Below, piece by piece: positions 1 through 11,569 of a stretch of 64,000 bases of DNA (position 1 is the stretch's first letter; every line of letters starts with the position of its first letter). The notes beneath the pieces are model-generated. The model made no database searches, had not been told where the DNA came from, and saw only the letters and a program-made list of their open reading frames with translations. The DNA comes from Bursaphelenchus xylophilus. Its lineage: Eukaryota; Nematoda; Chromadorea; Rhabditida; Aphelenchoididae. A program made the position numbers and the translations under genes. Where the stretch lies: the NCBI GenBank assembly GCA_904066235.2, contig CAJFCV020000002.1, forward strand, positions 11,842,001 to 11,906,000. The letters are read 5' to 3'.

Positions 1-433
1 CAAGTGCGACGCTCAGATTTTGATGACACTTGGCACAAATTTAGAACAATTTTTTTTTAGAATAAATGCGTAAATTCTAGATCCCGCTTGCAGAAACAAC
101 CGAGATTTTTAGATCAAAAGTCGGCGAAAATTTGAGACTTTCTGCCAAATCTCGGCACGAAAAGTTTCATGCCTATTTCTACCGTAAAGGGTAATGTTTC
201 CACAAAAAATAGATTCTTTGCAAGAAATTGGCAAAGTTATGGCCAAAAAGTGTTTTTCTCTTTGACCGCTCTCTACGTTTAGTGTGCTCTCGCGGCGGAA
301 AAAATCGTTCAATATCTCGGCGGCGCTTGCAAAGCGCGAGCTAAAACTTTCACGAATTGATATTTAATCTATTCCTGACGTGTGTGCAAAATTTAAAGAA
401 GATCTGAGCGTCACACTTGGGACACTTCCCTTG
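1..433. repeat. Tc4/Tc5-like MITE (family R1), cut by window start
   Basis: The two ends are inverted copies of the sequence that begins CAAGGGAAG and continues through GTGCGACGCTCA. The outer left end lies before the window. The right end reads CTTCCCTTG and is followed by TGA, matching the TNA target rule seen in the other copies. It has no coding capacity. Confidence 0.7.
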
Positions 434-522
434 TGAGTAGAAATCAGCAAAAAAAATCCGATTTTTCACCGCAACTTTGATGGTCTCTAAATACTACAAA
501 ATGCCAAAAAAAGTAAACTTAC

Positions 523-1264
523 TTTATAAATAATTACAGAATCTCGGGCTGGAAGAAAGCCACGATGTTTGAAGACCGTATGAACTATAAATACATCATC
601 GCCAATCTGCTGTAAGACTTTTTGCTGCTCGATCTGGTCGTCCCATTGTTTTCGCAGGCCTTTGAATGGGACCATTTTGTCGAATAATTTATCTACAGTA
701 ACCTGAAATTGTTTTTTAATTTTGGTATAAAAAGTTTCATATCTATTTCTACTATAGAGGGTAATGTTTCCACAAAAAATTAATTTTTTCCGCAGGAAAC
801 TAGCAAAGTTATGACCAAGTAGTGTTTTTCTCTGTGACCGCTCTCCGCGCTTCGCGTACTTTCTCGAAAAAAGATCGTTAAATATCTCGACTGTCGCCGT
901 AAAGCGCAAGTTAAAATTTTCAGGCCCGATATACATATGACTTATGCATGACATGTCTAAAAAATTTCGAGAAAATGTGAATAAAATTAAAGAAATTTTC
1001 AAAAAAATCTTTGCGTCCTACTTGTTCAAACTTAATAGTATTAATTTTGCTTACTTTTAAAATTGTATTCATTTTGAGCATGTTCTCCTTGGCGCCTTCG
1101 AAGTCCGTCGGCGGTCCGGAGAAGATCTTGACCTCTTCCGTATGCGATGGCGAGCTAAAGTCATGATGGGGGAATCTCGAAAGTTTGTCCCGGGCATACT
1201 TCTCAACTATCTCTAGCGCACCAGAAGCCTGCTGAAGATATTCGGCTTCTGTTGGAAATGACAT
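523..1264 (-). CDS. START-domain (StAR-related lipid transfer) protein, 3' part outside the window
   Basis: Two exons are visible: 1055-1264 (70 codons from the ATG at 1264) and 523-702. Both have good donors (GTAAGC, GTAAGT) and a TTTCAG acceptor, and the phase is 0 throughout. Exon 2 reads like the first half of a START domain: a WDDQI segment, then KVLQQIGDDVFIVHTVF, then LPARDSV, which aligns with the SPRDFV-type strand of STARD proteins. START domains bind a sterol or phospholipid in a hydrophobic cavity and move it between membranes. The N-terminal 70 residues look soluble, with no signal peptide or membrane segment. The rest of the domain would lie left of position 1. Introns and flank are filled with R1 repeat sequence. 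The family call is fairly secure; the lipid cannot be inferred. Confidence 0.7.
727..1030. repeat. R1 MITE fragment in intron 1 of the START gene
   Basis: This intronic segment matches the inner part of R1 (the stretch around GGTAATGTTTCCACAAAAA and the CTCTGTGACCGCTCTC region). It has lost recognisable ends, so it is an old copy. Confidence 0.55.
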
Positions 1265-2037
1265 CTGAAATTTTACTTTTTTTACTTTAAAACATTAAAA
1301 ATCGGAAAAATAATGAATGGCAAATCGATCTAAAAAAACACTCAATGTATCAGTTAGTTTCCCTCGGGGAGAAAATAATCGAAAGGGCGATCAAACAAAT
1401 AACAAACGAGTCAACAAGCGGGAAGCGAACTCCCAGTATAATAAATGAACAAAACGTGACAAAGTTTAAAGTAACTTGGAAAAGGAAGGTTCTTGGCAAG
1501 AGCGAAAGAGCGGACTAATAAATTTTGGACGCGTTCAGGTGAAAAGAGGATATGTATATGTAATCCATTGGCTTGTTAGGGGCGAAAAAATGCGTTCGCA
1601 GAAGTTTCGCTTGGCTGTTGAGGTCAGTTTTATTGGACGTGACATTTTTTGGATAGCAGAGAAGACTTGGCCATTGGAAGAGAGAAAAAAAGTGAAAAAA
1701 TATGGCATTTAGAGCTAAAAGTTGTTGGCCAAAAACACCCCGCTCTTAACTCATTTTAGTGCCTTGCAAAGATCGTCAAAAACAAACTCCAACAACAACT
1801 AGTCTATATGCAAAAGTGCAATTCTTGTCGAGTGTATATAATCCAGAACTTAAAAACAAAGCTCAGCGGGAACCACACATTCCCTCTTCTCATGGAAAAA
1901 AAATTATACATGCGAATGCCCCGCTTTCCGTGATAACAAAAAAGCCCAAGTAACCACGAAAAGACCCGCGAAACACGAGGGAAACAAATGTGCTGCAGAG
2001 GGAGGGGAGATAACGGATAAATAATAGGGCTATTTAT
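1265..2037. other. intergenic, no gene seen
   Basis: This stretch lies between the divergent starts of the START gene and the next gene. I see only short chance ORFs without splice logic or family resemblance, and no RNA gene. Confidence 0.4.
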
Positions 2038-2186
2038 ATCAGTTTGTCGGGGAAATTGAGAGCGCAATGTACGCCATTCGCGTCGCAGAAGTGAAAAAGC
2101 GATTTGAATTTGCCGCGATACAATTCATTTTCTCGACAGAGATTTTCGATGCGACAGACCGCTCATTATTTTCCCCACAAACTGAT
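2038..2186. repeat. palindromic MITE, family R2 (copy a)
   Basis: This 149 bp element starts ATCAGTTTGTCGGGG and ends with the inverted complement CCCCACAAACTGAT. Related copies lie at 3494-3650 and 38134-38290. It is non-coding. Confidence 0.6.
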
Positions 2187-2589
2187 ATGTAGCTTTCTTC
2201 AGACAGATGTTTGAAGCAAGGACATAGTAAATAAGTTTTTTTTTGTTAAAGCAAAGAGTGTAAACTCTCAAAATTCGAGAAAAAACGGAAGATCCTCGGG
2301 CTACACGCCCTTTTGAGGGCTCTTTCCGAACTTTACCCCTTGCACAAGTTGAAAAGAATAAATAACCGTGAAAACAGCGGGGAATTCCACATATAAGCAT
2401 ATTAAAAATATTCCTAAATTTTCAAGCATTCCTCGGCTTCTTTTTTATCTTTTAAAAAAATTTCTAATGTGTGTACACTACTCTTACTGTAGGCCTAATC
2501 TTGGGGCTGCCTTGGCCTGATGACAAGAGGAGCAGATTGTGCGTGAAGAAGAATTTTTCGAGACAATACTAAAAGGGATTATAACAGAT

Positions 2590-2706
2590 TCAACAAATGG
2601 TATGTCTCAGCTTCAAATTGATAAAAATTTCATAAAAATTGGTGCATTATCGGCGGAGAAATACACACTTGAAACGAGATTGGAAGTTCCTGGTGAGCCA
2701 CCACCA
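2590..2706. repeat. diverged half-copy of family R9
   Basis: The stretch around AAAATTGGTGCATTATCGG followed by GGAGAAAT resembles the inner right arm of the R9 element at 42481-43136. The overlapping short ORF is therefore probably not a gene. Confidence 0.35.
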
Positions 2707-2810
2707 CTGGAGGTTGCAAAATTTGCATAGCTATCCTCCTTGCCAAGAATTTCACTTGTTAGCATAAGAAAATGTTTTTCATTTTCCAAGTTTCCCGCAT
2801 TTTCGACATA

Positions 2811-4101
2811 ATGAACGTGGCGACCGGTGGCAAACAAACGAAAATACAGAACAAGTTGAGAACGTTGAGCCGTTGTTTGTTGCGACGAAAGACTTGCAAA
2901 TACTTTTTAGTGATTGATGTAAGTTTGATTGTTTCCTTTCTTCTGCAATTTTGCTTATTTTAGTCATCATTTTTCTACAATTGTGTTTACATATTTTAGT
3001 CATCATTTTTATATATTTTGAGCCTCTAGCCATCACGCTTATTGAGCCCTGGTTAAAAAATATTTTTTTCAGATCCTTTTGCTGACTATTACGGCGATCA
3101 CAGCGTATGCAGCGATCGAGTACTACCTAGTTTATAGTGTGAGATAATTTTTTCTTTTTTTGTAATTTTACATTTATCTTTATTTCAATTATTGTTTCAG
3201 ACGGAAGTGGCTCATATGGAAGAAGAAGATCTTCTTTTATCATATCGCATAGGTCTCAAGCAGAACATCAGCCTCTACTGCCCGTATGGCGGCTTTACCC
3301 AGGCCAATACTGTAAGTTCGCAGTGTATAAATCCGGATTGGGAACCGTAGGAGAACTGCGCGGATTTCTGCGACGAAAGGGCAGTAATGCATCGGGAACG
3401 ACGTCTTTTGGATACCGGCGATCTGCCACAATTCGCCTATATCAAAGAAATGTGCCCTCCAATGGTTGATCTTGTGGGTTACTATGGGTATTTATCAATC
3501 TGTCGGGAAAATAATAAGCACTTTGTCGCATCAAAAATCGAGATCTCCGTCGAGAAAATGAATTTTGTCGCGGCGAAATAATATTTTTGCTTTCCTCAGC
3601 GACACGATCGACGCAGCGACATTGTGCTTATTATTTTCCCGATATGCTGACAAGTATATAATGCTGTTGGCTCCAGATTCCTTGCTACAGTGGAATCAAG
3701 TGCATAGATGCTGCCGAGGTACCGGCATTAGAGTGCGGATTCACCGCTGGCAGAACAGTCACCTCAATCACATTACTAAATGAAACGTTGGCGGTAAGTC
3801 AATTTTAACCCGCTAAAAATATACTTGAACCAATTTTTCAGGTGTTCAAAGTCCCCAATGTCTCAAGAAAAATCTTTATGGTAAATGAGATTATGATCCA
3901 ATGCCCAACGTGCAAAGCTTATATGCCTGCAGAGTAGGGAGTTTTAATTAATATCTATTACATTTATTAATATCAAAACTTCGATTTTTTAGCGGAAGCC
4001 GCTGCCACAAAAAGATTAGAGAAGAGCATTCAGGATTTCCAGCCTATCGGATTTGCCCATCAAAGGAGATGCTCAATGTTTCGCGTTGTCCGGCATTATA
4101 G
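2811..4101 (+). CDS. small cysteine-rich type II membrane protein, function unknown
   Basis: Seven exons join in one frame to 241 residues: 2811-2918, 3073-3138, 3201-3311, 3351-3473, 3677-3793, 3842-3933, 3993-4101. An in-frame Met at 2772 would add 13 residues. The N-terminus (about 1-28) is basic, followed by one hydrophobic segment (about 31-57) and then an extracellular part with more than ten cysteines, including ENCADFC and QCPTCK. Intron 3 is only 39 nt. Read without it, the frame meets TAG at 3348; splicing uses that TAG as the acceptor. Intron 4 contains an R2 MITE. I do not recognise the family. The continuous frame across six introns with mostly standard borders is the main evidence that it is real. 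The topology is inferred from the basic N-terminus. Confidence 0.6.
3494..3650. repeat. R2 MITE (copy b) in an intron
   Basis: The ends ATCAATCTGTCGGGAAAATA and the inverted TATTTTCCCGATATGCTGA enclose about 157 bp inside intron 4 of the cysteine-rich gene. Confidence 0.6.
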
Positions 4102-4761
4102 TTTTACCGTATCCTCGCTAATAACTGATCAATATGTTCCTGCCAATTGTTGAAAATTATTATCCAGTGCCAGAAATAAACGCCGTTCAAGACTTTGATT
4201 TTTTGCTAATGGTTCATTTTTAGTCCAAAAATTGTAGTTCAAGCCCACTAACATCGAAAACTCCAAGAAAAATTCCAAAATGGAATGTAACAAGCTGTCA
4301 TACCTCCGAGTTTCTGACATTTACAGGCAGGCAATTAGAGCAAGTATTCGATCTCGGCCAGTTTTTGGCAACAAAACCCATTTTACGAGATTTGCTCTTT
4401 GAGTACTGACCGCCTTGCAGAAGGATGGAATCGAACCCGTGTGGCAGCGTTTTAGACCACTCGACTATTGAGACACTTGTTCCGCGAGGGTCGGGAAACG
4501 AGAGGAGGGACTTTTTGGAAGAGAGATCTTTGCTGGAAAGGTTTTTTGGAAGGAAAAATAAAAATTTTTACTGTTTTTTACTTACTGGGGGCTTGCAATT
4601 GGGCCAAATCAATGGAAATTACCATTTTCATTCATGGTTAATATAACCCTTCCATAAAAATCTAATTTTTTCAAACTATTTAACATTTATTCACATGAAA
4701 TCACAGATAAAAAAGTTAGAAATCGCTAAAAAATGAAAAAAATGCGTTATTAGGAGGTGTT
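4102..4761. other. intergenic between convergent genes
   Basis: Apart from the tRNA-like fragment at 4421-4474, I see nothing recognisable here. The two flanking genes converge. Confidence 0.4.
4421..4474 (-). pseudogene. tRNA-like fragment (Leu/Ser type)
   Basis: On the minus strand there is a D-arm-like GTCGAGTGGTCTAAAACGC and a T-arm-like GGGTTCGATTCC. The two arms are only about a dozen bases apart, with no anticodon arm between them. It is probably a tRNA-derived remnant. Confidence 0.35.
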
Positions 4762-6916
4762 CTATTGAATAACTTTGGCAATCTCTGTTTCTCGAGGAGG
4801 TTGTTCCTTTTTCGGTTCGATTCCCATGATTTTAGCGGCTTTCATGGCCTTTGCGCGCAATCTGGGATTGTCGATGTTGAGGAAGGCGTAGTTCGGGATA
4901 TATTTATAGTTGAGGTAGGCGTTTATTCTTGGAGGTAGTAGAAGATAAGGGAGGCGTTCATTGAAGGTGTAAGGGCCCAGTTGACGGCGTAGTTTGCGAC
5001 GACAGAGGTTCTGGAGGTCATGAGGTTTGTCTGTAAGTCATTTTCTCTTATGATTTCTAAACTTCAAGCAAAAATAACATTATTCTGGACTTACGAAGAC
5101 ATCCTCGGTACTTCAACGTGATCTTGCACATTCCCCATACGGCTGATGCTGCCGGATGCAACACTCTAGGATGGCCCTTGAGATGGCAATAAGCTATTCC
5201 GAAATATGTGTCATCCGTACAGAACGCCAGGGTTTTATCGTCCAGATCAAGGATCATATAGAAGGTTTCCGGCACTTTGAATCCATTTTTTCTAATCTCT
5301 GCTCTCGGATAGGACCATGGCGGGTATTCTTTTTGATTGTGGATGCATCTGTTGTTCACTAGAATCGTAACATCGATATCATCCTCAAAAACATCCAAGC
5401 ACTAAATCAAAACAAAAAAAAACATCTAAACACTTACCAATATCCCATCCCCAGCCCTCCGCACCATGTCCAAGGAGTTCTACATAACCTGGAGATTGTC
5501 TATCCTGAGCAGATGTGCAGACTCCGATCACAGCATGAGTTCCTCGTTGATTCACAGGCCATTTTACCTCCCAAATTCGAAGTCCGTTGATGTATCCGAG
5601 GTTGCCTCGAGCTAAATCAGTCGATTGCGCAACAGGAAGTCGACCAATCGTCAATTCATCCATTTCTTCTGACTGAAAAAATAAATCTTGCCATAGATAA
5701 TACAACGGAACTGGGACGATTGGGGAAACCGAAAAGTATTATTTTTCTTCGACGCAAATGTGAAATTAGGATAATCGAGGGTGGGGATTTCGAAAATGAC
5801 ATTCATTTTTTTGATCTTTACTGTTTTCTTTAAATAGTACTGTAAAGTAGTAATTTTTTGAATTTTTTTTCACGAATACTCGATTTGGGGGTTTTACGGT
5901 GGTGCTGCTTTCAAATCAGAAAAAATGAATAAGATTTACGAAATCAGCACCATCGAAAACCCCTAAATCGAGTATTTATGAAAAAAATACTACTTTACAG
6001 TACTACTTAAGGAAAAAGGTAAAGATAAAAAAAATTAATGTCATTTTCGAAATCACCACCCTCGATTATCCTAATTTCACACTTGCATCGAAGAAAAATA
6101 ATAATTTTCGGTTTCCGCAATCGTCCAACTCCGTAACACAACTCTGTACGGATAATAAATACAAAAAATGACGTCACGCGCAATATAATCAAGTCTCCGA
6201 CCAAATCCCCAAAAAAAACCGTGCAACTTACATCATGAAACATATTCCAGGAAGAAAACGACAACCCCCAGCCATGTCTTATTTGCCTTGGAAGCGGTGG
6301 AGGAGGTTGACTGAGCAATTCGCGAACTCTTGAAGGAAACTCCTCGCCGTTGACAAACGCAACATCGTAGAAGGTGGCATTATGAATGCTGACGTAACGA
6401 TCGAGCTTCGAAAACTTTGGCGGCTTTTTCAATCGTTGAGTTGGCTCTGGAGGAGTCGCTGGCTTCTTTCCACTCAGCAACCGACTAAAATGGTTCACAG
6501 CAAACCGATAAATCCGGCCGGACAACTGAAAACATCAACAATAACACGAATAAAACGCAAAGACTATCAAAATTCGGGGAAACCCAAATTTTAAACATTT
6601 TTTAGGTAAACCCAACCTAACTTTAGCTGTTTCCTCATAAAAACAGGATAAATTTCGGCATTTTCGGCGATATTCGTCTAAAGCACATCCTCTGCTAACT
6701 GATAATTCAAAACTTCTCATCTAAAAACAGAAAACAACAAAAAAATCTCACCTTTTGAGCAATCCGAACAGGTTCACGCGGATGTGTCCGGCCTTCGATG
6801 CTACGCAAAATCCTGTGCACATCCTCCTTTCTAATCTCAATTCTCTTTGAGAATTCGTCCTCTTCCTCCACGTAGAGGTAATTTCTGGGCCTTGGTCGCG
6901 TTGTTTGCGCCGCCAT
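4762..6916 (-). CDS. SPRY domain-containing SOCS box protein (SPSB/Gustavus type)
   Basis: Five exons (6752-6916, 6232-6525, 5438-5672, 5095-5358, 4762-5030) give 1227 nt, 408 residues. SPSB proteins bind short peptide motifs through the SPRY domain and recruit an elongin/cullin ubiquitin ligase through the SOCS box. Residues 166-172 read PVAQSTD and 195-201 QRGTHAV, both SPSB hallmarks, then GWGWDI and SAVWGMCKI. The last exon opens with LQNLCRRKLRRQL, the SOCS-box BC helix. The ~155-residue N-terminal part is longer than in vertebrate SPSB1-4 and the tail is charged. An R3 element fills intron 2. The start codon is the first Met of an open exon. The acceptor of exon 4 is the TTCTAG before 5358; the upstream TTTAG would break the frame. 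Confidence 0.88.
5706..6133. mobile_element. CGGA-ended palindromic element (family R3), copy 1
   Basis: This 428 bp hairpin element has ends CGGAACTGGGACGATTGG and CCAATCG..CAACTCCG and long inverted arms around the motif AGGATAATCGAGGGTGG. It is flanked by TAATACAA and TAACACAA, a near-perfect 8 bp target duplication. It lies in an intron of the SPSB gene. Confidence 0.75.
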
Positions 6917-8143
6917 GTCCCCTTAAAGATCAAGTGTAAGAAAACGGCGAAGTAAAATGCAAATCAAGCGTAAATTGATTCAAACCCAGACAAAATAGGC
7001 TCTGCCTTAGATCATTGAGCTCAATAATGGAAAATAAAGCCAGATCGGGCAATAATAGAGGCTCTTTCGATAAAAATAAATAAAATGCCTAGTGTAACAT
7101 AATTTGTAGATGTATATAGAAAAAAACCTTCTTCAAAATGCCCAATTTCAATAACATCAGCTAAATAAGTCTCCATAATACCCTTCGCTGCAAAAAATCT
7201 TCACTAGCATTTGAAAGGGACACCAAAATTACTGTATTCATGAAGATCAAAAAGGAACTTCAAAAATCCCGTCAAATTTACCAGAAAGGTTACCGTAACA
7301 GCTAGTCCATGTTATAAACCTCAAATCAAAGCAAGTTCAGTCGAAAATACCCACCTTCTCCAAAGAATCACAAAAATCTGCAGAAGATTTTCGAAGGCTT
7401 CGAATTTCCAGAAAATCCGTCATCGCGAATGCCAGCACGACGAAAAAATAAACGATGTTGAGGAGAGAAATGATAAAAGAAGTTGGATAAGTCGAGTCGA
7501 GACGGATCGACCTCATTTTTCATTCAACTATGCCATTTGGAGTATGTCATAATGAGGGATTTTCTGGAGTCGGCCTACCAAGCCTTTCAGTTTGTGCACT
7601 GTGCAAAAGGCTGTCTTGATCGCACAATTGACAAATTTCCGGCCTTCCTTTTTCACGAGTTCGGAAAAATCCCCAAAATTTTTCAAAGTCACAACTGTGC
7701 AAAACTGTCGCGCCTTTCGCACCGCACCTTCGCCGTTTGTCGCTCATTTCGCACAGCGGAACCAAAAGGAAAGTGCTGGGATTGGGGTTCGCACTGTGCA
7801 AGCAGTTGCGCGCTTTTTGCACTGTGACGATCTTTGTCGTGAAAATGAAAAAAATTCCCCTAATCTGTTTTGTCGCTGAGGCTGTGCACGGTGCGGTGAA
7901 ATTTTAGGTTTTGCACTGTGCGCGGGAAATCGGTCTGACTGCACAGTGCAAAAAAGTGTCTTTCCTTATTTGTGAGTTTCCAGGGTTGAAAAAAGGGGCG
8001 TAATTGGGGTAGATGAATTCACAGAGGCTTCTGCTCGTTGAGACAAGTATGGCAAGAGGAGATCGTTCAATTGTCGAAGAAAAAAGTGACTTTTTATTAT
8101 ACTTTTTATTAAAATATTATGCAAAAATGGAGTAACGCAAAGA
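6917..8143. other. intergenic region upstream of the SPSB gene and downstream of the dehydrogenase
   Basis: There is no gene with splice logic. The second half (7590-7955) is a cluster of GCAC-N-GTGC palindromes, listed separately. Confidence 0.4.
7590..7955. repeat. cluster of GCAC(T/G/A)GTGC palindromes
   Basis: At least six sites match or nearly match the 9-bp palindrome GCACNGTGC, often flanked by TTT and AAA (for example TTTTGCACTGTG, GTGCACGGTGCGG, CTGCACAGTGCAAAA). Similar clusters lie at 12798-12995 and 26575-26745. The overlapping ORFs in three frames are probably chance. Role unknown; it may be a regulatory module or a repeat. Confidence 0.45.
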
Positions 8144-9947
8144 TTAGGCAATCTTTTTGGTCTCGTTGTTGTTGTCCTCACTCTCCGCTTTGATGAATTC
8201 CAAATTCTCATACTTTTTCATCCTCAAAATGAATTCGAACAGTGGGTTCGTAATGAAAAGTGGTAATGATTGTAAGAAGTCAAATTGCAATTGATGACTC
8301 CAAAATCCTCTAGTTTGGTTACAGTAGCCAATCGTTTTCACAGCCGAAGCGGCATATTCGGCGGGTGAGCGTACGGTGATTGTGAGGTCTTTTGTCTTGC
8401 TCATGTTGGTCGCGACCCATGCGGGCATCGTATGTTGAATCGTTAAATTTGGATATTCGATTCGAATACAGTCGGAAAAACGGCCGAAGCTGCGCTGAAA
8501 ATTAGAAAATTATAACAGAACGAGGTTTTTGCTAACAAGGGAAGTACCCCAAGTGCGACGCTCAAATTTTCCTTAAACTTTGCACACACGTCGGCCATGA
8601 ACTAAATATCAATTCCTGAAAGTTTTAGCTCGCGCTTTGCGGGCGCCGCCAAGATATTGAACGATCTTTGCCGTCGAGAGAGTACGCTAAAAGCGGAGAG
8701 CGGACAGAGAGAAAAACACTTTTTGGCCATAACTTTAATAGTTTCGTGCGGAAAAAATTGATTTTTTGTGGAAAGATTACTCTCTATGGTAGAAGTAGGC
8801 ATGAAACTTTTGGTGCCGAAATTCGGCAAAAAGTGTAAAATTTTCGCCGATTTTCGATCTAAAAATCCCGGTTGTTTCTGCAAAGCGCGAGCTGGGATTG
8901 TCGCATATATTTCAGAAAAAAATATTCTAAATTTGTGCCAAGTTTCATCAAAATCTGAGCGTCGCATTTGGGGTACTTCCCTGGTAAGTTATAAAAAAAA
9001 TCCAACTCTTGGTTTTCATAATAACCAACGTACTTTAACCCCACAATACGCCGAATAGTACGCAAAATTGAGCGATTCCGAGGATGACCCAACATTTACA
9101 ACGACTCCGCCTCCTCGCTTTTCCATATGTTTCAATACCATCTTGCATAGGAAGAAGCAACTGTAGAGGTTTATTGTGATGATATTCTTGAGCTCTGGGA
9201 GACCGCCGGCAATCAGATGCAGCTTGTCTGGGATCTCATAGGAACGGCCGACGTTATTAACTAAACAATTAGAATAAAGCAATGTAAAAAGTTGATATTT
9301 TAAATAGTGGAAGTATTCAAAATGTGACTACAATTTGACGAAAATTATCAAAATCAAAGACCCGATCGATTTCATCAACCGGCTTCACTAAAAAGCTTAC
9401 TTAGCAGCCCGACTTTTTCCAACGGTTTCCCCAAAATCCTCTCATATTCTTCAGTGGAAGTGGTCGAGAAATCAAAAACTAGCACTTCGATTTGAGCCTC
9501 CGGATATTGTTCTTTCAATTCTTGCTTAACAACCTCCAATTTCTGAGGATTTCGGGCAATTAGTATTAGATTAAATCCTTTCTTTGCCAGCTCAAAAGCA
9601 TAACCTTTGCCAATCCCACCAGTTGCTCCTGTGACCGCTGAAAATACGGTATTTTTTTGTGAAAAATTTCCTTTATTATAAAGTGATGTACGCTCAGAAA
9701 TTTGATGGGTATGTTGCAGCACCATTAATTCTGTTTGAAACAATCAAGTGGGTGAAGAAACAATAACCTTTTTTTTGGAAATTATAGTTTCCCTCTTACC
9801 TGCCCAATCAGTTTTTGCCAATTTTTTCAAATCCTTCTCCGGTGCCCAGAAATACACATACGAATGCCACAGCACATGTCTCAACACTTTTATCGCATAA
9901 AACCAGAAGACTACATACGGCAAATAGCTCCAGCTTAAGACTTCCAT
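8144..9947 (-). CDS. ER steroid/3-ketoacyl dehydrogenase, 17-beta-HSD12 / let-767-like SDR
   Basis: Four exons (9800-9947, 9401-9637, 9034-9260, 8144-8494) give exactly 963 nt, 320 residues. The family reduces 3-ketoacyl-CoA in very-long-chain fatty acid elongation or steroid substrates, using NADPH, at the ER membrane. A hydrophobic N-terminal segment (about 1-30) is followed by the cofactor motif TGATGGIGK (52-60), the NNVG motif (130-133; usually NNAG), Ser187, and the catalytic YxxxK as Tyr200-Lys204. The C-terminus KKIA fits a KKXX ER-retrieval signal. The length matches the family. The last intron contains a complete R1 MITE. A TTTCAG acceptor 15 nt upstream of the ATG could be a trans-splice site. 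The split between sterol and fatty-acid substrate cannot be read from sequence. Confidence 0.88.
8536..8984. repeat. R1 MITE, complete copy in dehydrogenase intron 3
   Basis: The ends are CAAGGGAAGTACCCC and the inverted GGGGTACTTCCCTGG, and the interior is palindromic. It is flanked by TAA on both sides within C-TAA-G, the CTNAG target of Tc4/Tc5-type elements. It is about 449 bp and non-coding. Confidence 0.75.
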
Positions 9948-11569
9948 TGCTCTTTTTACCGCCTGAAAAAGTTTTCGCAAAATGCATTTTGAACTTTTTC
10001 CCGCGGTTGTCGCCAACGCGCAGTGGAATTCCCTCTTTTCGCCCAGTTTTAAAAACCACAAAACAGAGTTTGCACTGGACTCCCGGCGCAGCCGCAACGA
10101 TGTTGAAACGTGCTTGCGTTTTTCTCGATACACTGCACAAAAACCAAAAAAAGGCAAAATGAACGGTAAAAAGTGGGAAATGTTTCCTGTATGGTGAGTG
10201 AATCCAATCTTTTTAACCTTGTCGCTTTTTGTGCCGAGCGTAATGACAAAAAAAGTTATAACAAAATGGACTAATCGTTTATGGGTTTGTGTTGAAACAA
10301 CGACCTTAAGTTGAAAAATTTTTATTACTGTGGGTGTATTCGTTGATCTCGTAAAATTAGACTGACTCAAGACCACGCGTTTTTGGTAATCATGCAAATT
10401 TTGACAGCTAGTAAATAGTGGGAGGTCTTCAAATTAACAAAAACGGTAAGTGATAAGAAGAGTTCAAAATAAACATAAGTAGTTTACAATTTTGAAGCCT
10501 TGTGTTGATTTGTCCGAAAAAGTCAATCCAAACACATAAGGCATAGTAGAAATTTCAAAAACATCGAAAACGCACAGGCAAATTGCTGATTATCATGCAA
10601 TTGCCTTTGCATTTGATTTTCTATACCGTTCAACTCTCATGTCTCACTTTGCAGATAAAAGCGAAAAAATTCAGCAATCTTCACATAAGAGCGACTATGG
10701 AATATCGAAAAAATAACGAAGGAATTACAAAAGCTGGTGGGTCAAAGATGATCTCTGAAACTCTAAAATCTCCAAAGCGTGATTTTATCTACCTAATCGT
10801 CACGAAAGCGCATCCTTGAAACAACTCACACATAAGATCAATGCCTACAAGGCTGTCGATCTCTTTCTTATATAGCGCTGCTCGACGATTAGTATTGTAC
10901 AAAACTATTATATAAAAACGGTCGGTTCCAATTCAAAATCCCATTATTTTGACAATTCAGCTTGTGGAAGCAAATGATTACCTTTCAAACTTAAAATGGA
11001 ATGGGGAAATATTGACAATTGAAATGTCAAAAGGGTAATTTCGGACTTTTGGAATCTCCAAAAACTCATTGATGATACAGTAACCCGAAAGCTTTGAAAT
11101 TTTGGCTAAATTTTTCGCAGACCCCTGGCTAGTGAAATCATTTTTTATAAGCCATTATTCGTTCTTATGCAATTTTTAATGAATCGTTTTAGATGACTTA
11201 TATAAGGATGCGTCATTTCAAATTTGCACGGTGCAGCGTGCAAAAAATAAGCATTTATCTCAATGAATAAATAAAAAAAATAAAAAAGGTTCAGCGGGTT
11301 CACCTGGACCAGTACAATATAACAAAACTTTGTCTTCAAGTTTGACCTCTGAAATGTGGAAAACAGTTAAAAAACACTTACCAAAATTAAGCAAATGGAT
11401 CCTTTAGCAAACCGCTTTTAATTGCGTAAAGCCAATATTTTTGGTAAAACGGAGTCTACGCCGACCAAGCACGCGGCCTACTGGGTCGTGATCAACTCAA
11501 AGTTGGTTGTCCAAGACTACCATAAAATTGTCCCGACGGTTGACTTGGATGGTCAAGTCATGTTCTGTA
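9948..11569. other. intergenic, no gene seen
   Basis: The stretch is AT-rich with only short overlapping ORFs. One GCACGGTGC site lies near 11227. I found no RNA gene or repeat boundary. Confidence 0.4.

Noticed and set aside
2539..2730. 63-codon ORF before the cysteine-rich gene
   Set aside because: Its centre matches the R9 repeat arm, so it is repeat-derived.
3324..3350. In-frame TAG that seemed to break the cysteine-rich gene
   Set aside because: A 39 nt intron with a GTAAGT donor at 3312 uses that TAG as its acceptor and keeps the frame.
7483..7944. Cluster of overlapping ORFs of 64-114 codons
   Set aside because: Open frames on both strands over a palindrome-rich segment; no splice sites or conserved motif.
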